Source: Streptosporangiaceae bacterium (GTDB lineage: Bacteria; Actinomycetota; Actinomycetes; Streptosporangiales; Streptosporangiaceae). From it: a stretch of DNA of 6,653 bases. This document shows, one piece after another, positions 1 through 5,383 of this stretch. Position 1 is the stretch's first letter. The number at the start of each line of letters is the position of its first letter. The DNA lies in assembly GCA_030052355.1 (NCBI GenBank), contig JASIGS010000455.1:1-6653 (forward strand), read 5' to 3'. A program made the translations under genes and the position numbers. A model generated the notes under the pieces. That model was not told where the DNA came from. It made no database searches and saw only the letters and a list, made by a program, of their open reading frames with translations.

Positions 1-1
1 G

Positions 2-259
2 GCCACCACGGCCGCGCTCTTCGAGACGGCTTTCGGATCCACGCGGGACGCGGCGCGGATCTCGGTGCTCGAGAGGCTCCTGCTCGCGCAGGCATTCGCG
101 GCTGAACTGGCCGACGCCCTCGCGCCTGCGCTCGCCGAGCAGCTTGCGCCACGGCTACTGAAGTCCCTGGAGATGTACACGACGACTCAGGCACCGAGCA
201 AGAAACCGGCGTCAGCCACCAGGTCCAGCAGCCAGGCGAGGAAGCAAGCCGCCAAGTGA
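2..259 (+). CDS. C-terminal part of an unrecognised protein (5' end outside window)
   Basis: The reading frame is open from the first complete codon at position 2 to the TGA at 257-259, so about 85 residues of a longer protein are seen. A GTG at 65 could start a 64-residue ORF, but it has no Shine-Dalgarno sequence and the frame continues upstream without a stop, so a truncated longer gene is more likely. The visible part is a Leu/Ala-rich, probably amphipathic helical stretch (from VLERLLLAQAF to APRLLKSLE), followed by a low-complexity tail of about 28 residues rich in Lys, Ser, Ala, Thr and Gln. Such basic tails occur in nucleic-acid-binding or envelope-associated actinobacterial proteins, but that does not assign a function. 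It converges on the esterase gene with a 64-bp gap. I do not recognise the family. Confidence 0.55.
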   Translation, partial: ATTAALFETAFGSTRDAARISVLERLLLAQAFAAELADALAPALAEQLAPRLLKSLEMYTTTQAPSKKPASATRSSSQARKQAAK

Positions 260-323
260 CCCGGGCGCATCCGGACCGTTAGTGCCGTTCGGGCAAGCCG
301 TGCGGGAGACTCGGTGTTGCGAC
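260..323. other. Short convergent intergenic gap, no clear terminator
   Basis: These 64 bp separate the stop codons of two convergent genes, where a bidirectional terminator might be expected. I see only short G/C-rich matches (for example CCGG repeated six bases apart near 261-274) and no long stem followed by a T-run on either strand. Nothing here supports a firm terminator call. Confidence 0.4.
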
Positions 324-1958
324 CTAGAGCAAGATCGATTCCCAGAAGCCGCACTTGTGGAACGTGTAGAACGTGGCGAATGCCTCGGGCTTGGTCTTGC
401 TGGGCACTAGCTCCTGGATCGATCCCGTGAAGCTTGTCCAGCGCGGCCAGTGCGGTGCCTTCCCCGGTCCGCCGTTCGGGTTGCCGGTCGCCGCGAACCG
501 GGTCCAGTAGCGGATCATCAGGTCAGACAGCTCGAGCTGGGCACGCGTGAACGGCGGGACCGTGTCGAGCAGCGGGATCCGCTGAAACACGTACTGCAGT
601 TCGGTGCTGTGCGCCGCGCCGAGCGGGAAGCTGAACTTGATCCCGAAGTCGTTCGGCGGGTCCGGGTCGCTGAACTCGTAAGCGTAGACGCCGCTGTGCG
701 AGGTCAGCGAGTCGGCGTACAGCGCCGGGCAGCTGAAGTCGGCATCGGTGAACACCGCCGCGTAGGCAAGATCGGGAGACGGGTACTTCTTCAGCGGGTA
801 CTCGGTCAGTATCCGCTTGGCGTCCGCGGTGCCGAACTGTGCTGCGAGCACCGTCGGATACTGTGCCTTGGTCAGCGGATGGCCCTCGCCAATGTCGAAC
901 TCGAAGCCGACGAAGAACCGCCCCTCGTCCCGGTTGGTGCCCTGCAGCAACGGCACGTGCTGGTACTTCCCGGTCACGAAGGCCGAGAGCGCCGACACCG
1001 GCAGCGCCGGGCCGCCGGTGACCGGTCCCCAGCTGACGTTCGCGGCCGCCTTGAGTATCGCCGGAACCGGCTTGGCGCGCAGGCACGCCAGCTGGGTAGC
1101 GGTCTTGCTGCAGCCGAGGCTGGCCGCGAACGCGGCGCCGGCCGCGTCGGCCTGAGCAACGGTCTCCGTCTCCCCCAGGCAGCCGCTCTCCGCGATCGCG
1201 CGCTGGAACAGGCCGCGTGCGGTCGGCGAGGCCATGTTGTCGCACACGCTGGCACCGCCGGCGGATTCGCCGAAGATGGTGACGTCATGCGGGTTGCCGC
1301 CGAACGCCTTCGCGTTGGCGCGCACCCAGCGCAGCGCGGCTTGCTGGTCCATGAGCCCAAAGTTGCCGCGGTCCGCCCCGAGTGACGGCAGCGCGAGGAA
1401 GCCGAACGCGTTCAGCCGGTAGTTGATCGTCACGACGATGACGTGGCCCTTTTCAGCGATCACCTTGCCGTCGTAGATCGACCCCGCGCCGCCGGTGAAG
1501 CCGCCGCCGTGGATCCAGACCATCACCGGCAGCGAGCCGCGGGTGACCGTCTTGGGTGTGTAGATGTTCAGGTAAAGGCAGTTCTCGAAGTCGGAAGTGA
1601 CCGGCACGCCGGTATCCAGCGCCCCGGTCTGCGCGCAGTCGTGACCCGCTTTCTGCGCATTCTTGATGCCCTTCCACGGCTTGGCCGGCTGCGGCGGGCG
1701 CCAGCGCAGCTTGCCCAGTGGCGGCGCGGCGTACGGGATGCCAAGGAACTCGCGGGCAGCGCCGACGTACTTGCCGCGGACCCGGCCGTCGCGAGTCCTG
1801 ACGATCAGTGGCAGTGGTCCGGAGTCGGTCGTGACGGCGCTGACCCGGGAGGCGGCCCCAGCAGCCCCCGCGAACGCTGCGCCGGACGGGACGAGACCGA
1901 CGAGACCGGCCGCGAGAACTCCGGCACTGATGGCTGATAAAAGGCGCGCCGCCGACAT
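324..1958 (-). CDS. Secreted type-B carboxylesterase (alpha/beta hydrolase)
   Basis: This is a 544-residue serine esterase that hydrolyses carboxylic ester bonds; the natural substrate cannot be read from the sequence. The family's hallmarks are present: FENCLYLN at about 124-131 (the EDCLYLN signature with Asp replaced by Asn), oxyanion-hole HGGGF at 150-154, nucleophile elbow GESAGG with Ser232, catalytic Glu345 in GTNRDEG, and His450 in GAAHSTEL. Length is normal for the family. Residues 1-30 form a Sec-type signal peptide with a hydrophobic Ala/Leu/Val core and a possible AFA cleavage site, so the enzyme is probably exported. Eight Cys (108, 127, 239, 260, 283, 292, 410, 536) suit a disulfide-bonded extracellular protein. 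The ATG at 1958 is chosen because GGAGG lies 6 nt upstream. A GTG at 1991 would add 11 residues but lacks a ribosome binding site. The gene diverges from the FAD oxidase. The family call is firm; the substrate is unknown. Confidence 0.93.
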   Translation of the reverse strand: MSAARLLSAISAGVLAAGLVGLVPSGAAFAGAAGAASRVSAVTTDSGPLPLIVRTRDGRVRGKYVGAAREFLGIPYAAPPLGKLRWRPPQPAKPWKGIKNAQKAGHDCAQTGALDTGVPVTSDFENCLYLNIYTPKTVTRGSLPVMVWIHGGGFTGGAGSIYDGKVIAEKGHVIVVTINYRLNAFGFLALPSLGADRGNFGLMDQQAALRWVRANAKAFGGNPHDVTIFGESAGGASVCDNMASPTARGLFQRAIAESGCLGETETVAQADAAGAAFAASLGCSKTATQLACLRAKPVPAILKAAANVSWGPVTGGPALPVSALSAFVTGKYQHVPLLQGTNRDEGRFFVGFEFDIGEGHPLTKAQYPTVLAAQFGTADAKRILTEYPLKKYPSPDLAYAAVFTDADFSCPALYADSLTSHSGVYAYEFSDPDPPNDFGIKFSFPLGAAHSTELQYVFQRIPLLDTVPPFTRAQLELSDLMIRYWTRFAATGNPNGGPGKAPHWPRWTSFTGSIQELVPSKTKPEAFATFYTFHKCGFWESILL

Positions 1959-1964
1959 GAGAGG

Positions 1965-1969
1965 CCTCC
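1965..1969 (-). promoter_or_regulatory. Ribosome binding site that fixes the esterase start
   Basis: On the minus strand this reads GGAGG, 6 nt before the ATG at 1958. It is the best Shine-Dalgarno match near the gene and favours the 544-residue product over the 555-residue GTG-initiated one. Confidence 0.75.
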
Positions 1970-2002
1970 GGTGAAACGAGCGGCCGAGCACTACTCATCA
2001 GT

Positions 2003-2032
2003 AGCTTCGTACCGTGCGCCGCGGGCCGTCAA
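2003..2032 (-). promoter_or_regulatory. Possible promoter for the esterase gene
   Basis: On the minus strand TTGACG (2027-2032) matches five of six -35 consensus bases. An 18-nt spacer leads to GAAGCT (2003-2008), which keeps only the A and final T of the key -10 positions. It lies about 45 nt upstream of the ATG at 1958. The -35 is good and the -10 weak, so this is only a candidate. Confidence 0.25.
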
Positions 2033-2093
2033 GATGCCATCAGCAGCCAGTGCGCCGTTCACGCTGACTCGGTCACGATCTGGCCACCATTAG

Positions 2094-2110
2094 CGGTAAA
2101 GGCTTAACCG
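2094..2110. promoter_or_regulatory. Imperfect 17-bp palindrome, candidate operator
   Basis: The sequence CGGTAAAGGCTTAACCG has two 8-bp arms around a central G, with one mismatched pair (2098/2106). Its centre is more A+T-rich than the surroundings. It lies between the divergent esterase and oxidase genes, 81 bp before the oxidase ATG and 136 bp before the esterase ATG, where a regulator could control both. The regulator family is not identifiable, and a chance palindrome of this size cannot be excluded. Confidence 0.4.
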
Positions 2111-2190
2111 GCGCACATATCCGCAGGTGCTCGCGGGAAGACAGCAACTGGCGGTTACTTTCCAGAGTCATAAACCGCGGGGGTGCGGAA

Positions 2191-3843
2191 ATGAGCGACG
2201 CGAACAACCCGGCCGGCGACGGCCGCACCGAAGAGGCGCAGGGTGAACCCGCGAGCCGGACGCGGCGCGCATTTCTCGCCGGCGCCGGCGCGGTCGGCGC
2301 CGGCGCGGTGGCCGCCAGTTATCTAGGCTCGGTGAGTCAGGCGCACGCGGCGGCAAGGGCCGCCCGCCTCGTCTCGGCCAACCGGCCAACCTGGCTGGCC
2401 GGGCCGCTGACCACGCCGACCGCGGCCGACTGGGCCGCGCTGCAAAAGGCAATTTCCACCCACCACCTGGTGCGTCCAGGCCAGAAGGGATACAGCGAGG
2501 CGAAGGAACTGTTCGAGCCGCAGTTCGACTCGCTCCAGCCGGCCGGCATCGCCTATTGCAAGTACCCGGGCGACGTCGCCGACTGCCTCAGCTTCGTCAC
2601 CAAGTTCAAGATGCCCGTCCGTGCACGCTCTGGCGGACACAGCTACGCGGGCTGGTCCAGCGTCAACGGCGGTCTCATCGTCGACGTGTCGGACATGAAC
2701 TCGTTCAAGGTAGGCAAGGGCACCGTGCAGGTCGGTTCGGGCATCTCCCTGCTCGACTTTTACGCGAATCTCGCCGGGCACGGCCTTGCCGTTCCGGGCG
2801 GATCGTGCCCGACGGTCGGCATCGCCGGCCTCGCGCTCGGTGGCGGCGTCGGCGTGCTGTCCAGAATCTACGGCGTGACCTGCGACAACATGGAAGCCGT
2901 CCAGGTCGTGACCGCCAACGGCCACATTCTCAACTGTGACCCGAGTAATGACAGCGACCTGCTGTGGGCCAGCCAGGGCGGCGGTGGCGGCAACTTCGGC
3001 GTGACCACCTCGTTCACCTTCAGGACGCACGCACTCAGGAGCCTGCTGACCTTCTACCTCACCTGGCCGTGGTCGCAGGCCGCCCGGGTGGTCGCCGGCT
3101 GGCAGTCCTGGGCGCCGTTCGCGCCGGACGCGGTGTGGTCCAACATGCACCTGGCTGCCTCCCCCGGCGGCGCACCTCTCATCAGCGTCGGCGGAACGTA
3201 CGTCGGGTCGACGGGCGCCCTGGACGCGGAGCTGACAGACCTGTACCGCAAGGTCGGGGTCGGGCCGTCGTCTCACTACGTCGTATCGCGGTCCTTCCTG
3301 AACGCGATGCTCTACGAGGCTGGCTGCGAGACCGTCGGGCTGAAGGTGTGCCACACCGGTCCTGGTGGTGTACTGCCCAGGGTCCCCTCGTACGCGAAGT
3401 CGGACTTCTTCACCCGCAAGCTCGACTCGGCCGGAATCCGGACGATGCTGGCCGGCATCGAGAAGCTGTCATCCGTCCGCGGCGCCTCCGGCGGTTCGGG
3501 GACCATCGCGCTCGATGCCTGCGGCGGGGCGATCAACCGGGTGAAGCCGTCCGCGACGGCCTTCGTGCACCGCGACTCGCTCTACCTGGCCCAGTACTCG
3601 ACCGTCTGGACCTGGCCTGGGTCGAGCGTGGGCGTGCGGAACCAGCATGACTGGTTGCTCGCGTACTACAAGTCGCTGCACCCCTACGCCAGCGGGCAGG
3701 CCTACCAGAACTACATAGACCCCGACCTGACCGACTGGGAGGACGCCTACTACGGCGGAAACTACAAGCGGCTGCAGCAGATCAAGGCCAAGTACGACCC
3801 GAAGGACCTGTTCACGTTCCCGCAGTCGATCCGGCCGAGCTGA
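2191..3843 (+). CDS. Tat-exported FAD-linked oxidase, berberine bridge enzyme type
   Basis: This 550-residue flavoprotein should oxidise an alcohol, sugar or related compound, passing electrons to O2. The N-terminus has a twin-arginine signal: TRRAFLA at 24-30, a Gly/Ala hydrophobic region to about 50, and a possible AHA cleavage site at 51-53. The FAD-binding (PCMH) domain spans roughly 115-285. RSGGHSYAG contains His150, the usual 8-alpha-histidyl flavin attachment site, and GGSCPTVGIAG contains Cys206, the usual 6-S-cysteinyl site, so bicovalent FAD is expected. The C-terminal BBE motif is intact (YQNYIDPDL at 505-513, then YYGGNYKRL and YDPKDLFTFPQSI to near the end). Tat export fits, since FAD is loaded before translocation. 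The ATG has a GGGGG run 7 nt upstream as a modest ribosome binding site. It diverges from the esterase, and its 3' end overlaps the deaminase gene. Substrate (oligosaccharide, polyol or secondary metabolite) is unknown. Confidence 0.93.
   Translation: MSDANNPAGDGRTEEAQGEPASRTRRAFLAGAGAVGAGAVAASYLGSVSQAHAAARAARLVSANRPTWLAGPLTTPTAADWAALQKAISTHHLVRPGQKGYSEAKELFEPQFDSLQPAGIAYCKYPGDVADCLSFVTKFKMPVRARSGGHSYAGWSSVNGGLIVDVSDMNSFKVGKGTVQVGSGISLLDFYANLAGHGLAVPGGSCPTVGIAGLALGGGVGVLSRIYGVTCDNMEAVQVVTANGHILNCDPSNDSDLLWASQGGGGGNFGVTTSFTFRTHALRSLLTFYLTWPWSQAARVVAGWQSWAPFAPDAVWSNMHLAASPGGAPLISVGGTYVGSTGALDAELTDLYRKVGVGPSSHYVVSRSFLNAMLYEAGCETVGLKVCHTGPGGVLPRVPSYAKSDFFTRKLDSAGIRTMLAGIEKLSSVRGASGGSGTIALDACGGAINRVKPSATAFVHRDSLYLAQYSTVWTWPGSSVGVRNQHDWLLAYYKSLHPYASGQAYQNYIDPDLTDWEDAYYGGNYKRLQQIKAKYDPKDLFTFPQSIRPS
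2281..2310 (+). repeat. Tandem 15-bp duplication in the Tat signal region
   Basis: GGCGCCGGCGCGGTC is followed directly by GGCGCCGGCGCGGTG, 14 of 15 bases identical. It encodes GAGAV twice (residues 31-40), in the hydrophobic part of the signal peptide. It looks like a replication-slippage duplication in very G+C-rich DNA that lengthens the h-region by five residues without breaking the frame. Confidence 0.8.
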
Positions 3844-4846
3844 CCACCCTGTCGATCTCGGCGAGCACGGCCCGGCGGGTTGCCTCGTCGCAGAACGCGG
3901 CCCGTGCTCCGGTCCGCGCGATCTCGGCGAGCTCGGCGGTACCGAGGCCGAACGACCGGTGGCACAACAGGTACTCGCCGTTCAGGTTCGCGCCGAACAT
4001 GCCAGGGTCGTCTGTCCCCAGGGTGACGGGGACGCCGGCGGCCAGCAGCTCCGGCAGCGGGTGCTCGCGCAGCGAAGCGACAGCGCCGGTGCAGACGTTG
4101 GAGGTCGGGCACACCTCGAGCGTGATGCCACTGTCGGCCAGGTGAGCGAGCAGCGCGGGATCTGCGGCGGCAGCGATGCCGTGCCCGACCCGCTCGGCGC
4201 GCAGGTCGCGCACCGCCGCCCAGACCTCGGCCGGCCCGACGGTCTCTCCGGCATGCGGAACGCAGTGCAAGCCGGCGTCGCGGGCCGCCCGGAAGACCGG
4301 CGCGAAGTCCGCCCGGCGCACTCCTTCTTCCGGTCCGGCCAGGCCGAAGCCAACGATCCCAGCCGTTTCGTACCGTGCCGCGAACCCGACGGTCTCCTCG
4401 GCGGCGCCGAGCGCAGCGTCACAATTGACGATCCAGCCCAGTTCGACGCCGTGCCTCTGGCTGGCAGCGAGCCGGCCCTCTGCGAGCGCCTGCGCTAGCT
4501 CCTCGAAGCCGATCCCCGCCGCGCGCTGAGACTGCGGCGTCAGCTGCACCTCGGCGTACCTGACCTGGCAGCGGGCCAGCTCCCCAGCCAGGCCATCGAT
4601 GAGGGTCACGACGTCGCCGCCGGTCCTGACGAGCCTGGCCACCTGCTGGTAGACGGCGAGGAAGTGCGGGAACCCGGTGAACTCGTAGAACTTGAGCAGG
4701 TCGTCGCGTCCGGTCGGGACGCCGGCATCCGGATGCCTGCGGGCCAGCGCTAAGACGGTCTCCGGGGACGCGGACCCGACCAGGTGCAGGTGCAGCTCGA
4801 CCTTGGGCAGGGCGGCGACGAAGCCGGCCATGTCGGCGGGAGGCAT
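3812..4846 (-). CDS. Adenosine deaminase-family enzyme, possibly aminodeoxyfutalosine deaminase
   Basis: This 344-residue cytosolic, zinc-dependent amidohydrolase should remove the 6-amino group of an adenine-containing compound. Metal and catalytic residues are complete: His19 and His21 in ELHLHLVGS, His198 and catalytic Glu201 in HAGE, His222 in GHG, and Asp279/Asp280 in GTDDPGMF. Length is typical. It departs from classical adenosine deaminase in having HLVGSAS where HLEG is usual, and GFGLAGPE (166-173) where a D-L-A-G-D-E type motif is usual. Some actinobacterial proteins once annotated as adenosine deaminases were shown to deaminate 6-aminodeoxyfutalosine in the futalosine menaquinone pathway, so that substrate is possible, but no other menaquinone gene is visible. 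The ATG at 4846 has only a weak AGG upstream; Met6 is a poorer start. The gene follows the OsmC-like gene by 11 nt, suggesting translational coupling. Its last 32 bp overlap the convergent oxidase gene. Confidence 0.9.
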   Translation of the reverse strand: MPPADMAGFVAALPKVELHLHLVGSASPETVLALARRHPDAGVPTGRDDLLKFYEFTGFPHFLAVYQQVARLVRTGGDVVTLIDGLAGELARCQVRYAEVQLTPQSQRAAGIGFEELAQALAEGRLAASQRHGVELGWIVNCDAALGAAEETVGFAARYETAGIVGFGLAGPEEGVRRADFAPVFRAARDAGLHCVPHAGETVGPAEVWAAVRDLRAERVGHGIAAAADPALLAHLADSGITLEVCPTSNVCTGAVASLREHPLPELLAAGVPVTLGTDDPGMFGANLNGEYLLCHRSFGLGTAELAEIARTGARAAFCDEATRRAVLAEIDRVVSSAGSTAGT

Positions 4847-4857
4847 CGGGCAGCCTG

Positions 4858-5283
4858 CTATGCGACGCGGGTCGCTATCGGCGTGGGCAGCTCGACCGTC
4901 CGGCCGACCGTGCAGAGTCGGTCGTGTGACTGGCGCACCGCGTCGGGCAGCACCGCCCTGGCCTTGTCGCCGTCTGCTCCGGCGGGGAACGAGATCCGGT
5001 AGGTGATCTCGATGTTGGCGAGGTGGTTGCCGCCTTCGTCGCGGACCTTGTCGGCGTCGACCACGATCTGGAACCCGTCGGGCTCGGCCCGGCGCGCGGT
5101 CAGGGCGTCGACGTCGATGGCCGTGCAGCCACCGATCGCGATCAGCAGCAGCTCGGTCGGGGTGAACTCCTCGTTGTCCCCGGTGCCGAATGAGATCTTG
5201 CCGCCACGGGCGTTCACGGCCGCGAACCGGCCGGGCGCGACCCGCTCGACGGCGAGCGTCCGGTGCTTGGTGTCAGTCGCCAT
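4858..5283 (-). CDS. OsmC/YhfA-like family protein
   Basis: This 141-residue small cytosolic protein belongs to the OsmC/Ohr superfamily, many of whose members reduce organic hydroperoxides through a pair of cysteines. The two conserved sites are present: Cys53 in IGGCTAIDVDAL, after the PTELLL helix, and Cys124 in SHDRLCTVGRT. The GGCTAIDV signature and the C-T-V context resemble the YhfA-like branch more than Ohr itself, so peroxidase activity is less certain. The ATG at 5283 gives the family's normal length. A longer frame reaches 5460, but its extra 59 residues look non-homologous and would overlap the divergent membrane-protein gene. No strong ribosome binding site precedes the ATG. The deaminase gene starts 11 nt after this stop, so the two probably form an operon. 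No OhrR-type A+T-rich operator is evident upstream. Confidence 0.88.
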   Translation of the reverse strand: MATDTKHRTLAVERVAPGRFAAVNARGGKISFGTGDNEEFTPTELLLIAIGGCTAIDVDALTARRAEPDGFQIVVDADKVRDEGGNHLANIEITYRISFPAGADGDKARAVLPDAVRQSHDRLCTVGRTVELPTPIATRVA

Positions 5284-5302
5284 GTCGCCACGATGCCAGA
5301 TT

Positions 5303-5313
5303 CCAGCCGCTGG
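5303..5313. promoter_or_regulatory. Small perfect palindrome upstream of the OsmC-like gene
   Basis: CCAGCCGCTGG has perfect 5-bp arms around one base and lies 20-30 nt upstream of the OsmC-like start, in the 100-bp region shared with the membrane-protein gene. At this G+C content such short palindromes are common, so regulatory meaning is doubtful. Confidence 0.15.
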
Positions 5314-5347
5314 CCGGCACGCGCCCCTGCGGCTCGCCGAGGCTGCG

Positions 5348-5376
5348 CAGTCAAGGCCGCGACCTGCAGCTACTAT
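5348..5376 (+). promoter_or_regulatory. Candidate leaderless promoter for the membrane protein
   Basis: TACTAT at 5371-5376 fits the TAnnnT -10 consensus and ends 7 nt before the ATG at 5384, so transcription would start at or next to the start codon. The region 17 nt upstream, CAGTCA (5348-5353), is only a half match to a -35. Leaderless transcripts with this spacing are common in actinobacteria, and the gene lacks a convincing Shine-Dalgarno sequence, which fits. Confidence 0.5.
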
Positions 5377-5383
5377 CGGACGA

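Noticed and set aside
450..1385. 311-residue plus-strand ORF antisense to the esterase
   Set aside because: It is Arg/Ala/Val-rich with no recognisable motif, and the opposite strand has complete catalytic motifs. It is a typical antisense shadow in high-GC DNA.
2111..2190. Promoter for the FAD oxidase
   Set aside because: Several weak -10-like stretches occur (around CATATC and CATAAA), but none has a matching -35 at 16-18 nt, so no site could be chosen.
2323..3354. 343-residue minus-strand ORF antisense to the FAD oxidase
   Set aside because: The composition is Arg/Asp/His-rich and low in hydrophobic core residues, while the plus strand encodes an intact flavoprotein.
3959..4498. 179-residue plus-strand ORF antisense to the deaminase
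   Set aside because: It overlaps the zinc and catalytic motifs of the deaminase on the other strand and has no motif of its own.
5349..5354. Minus-strand TTGACT as a -35 for the OsmC-like gene
   Set aside because: The -35 match is good, but the sequence 17-18 nt downstream is G/C-only with no -10 resemblance.
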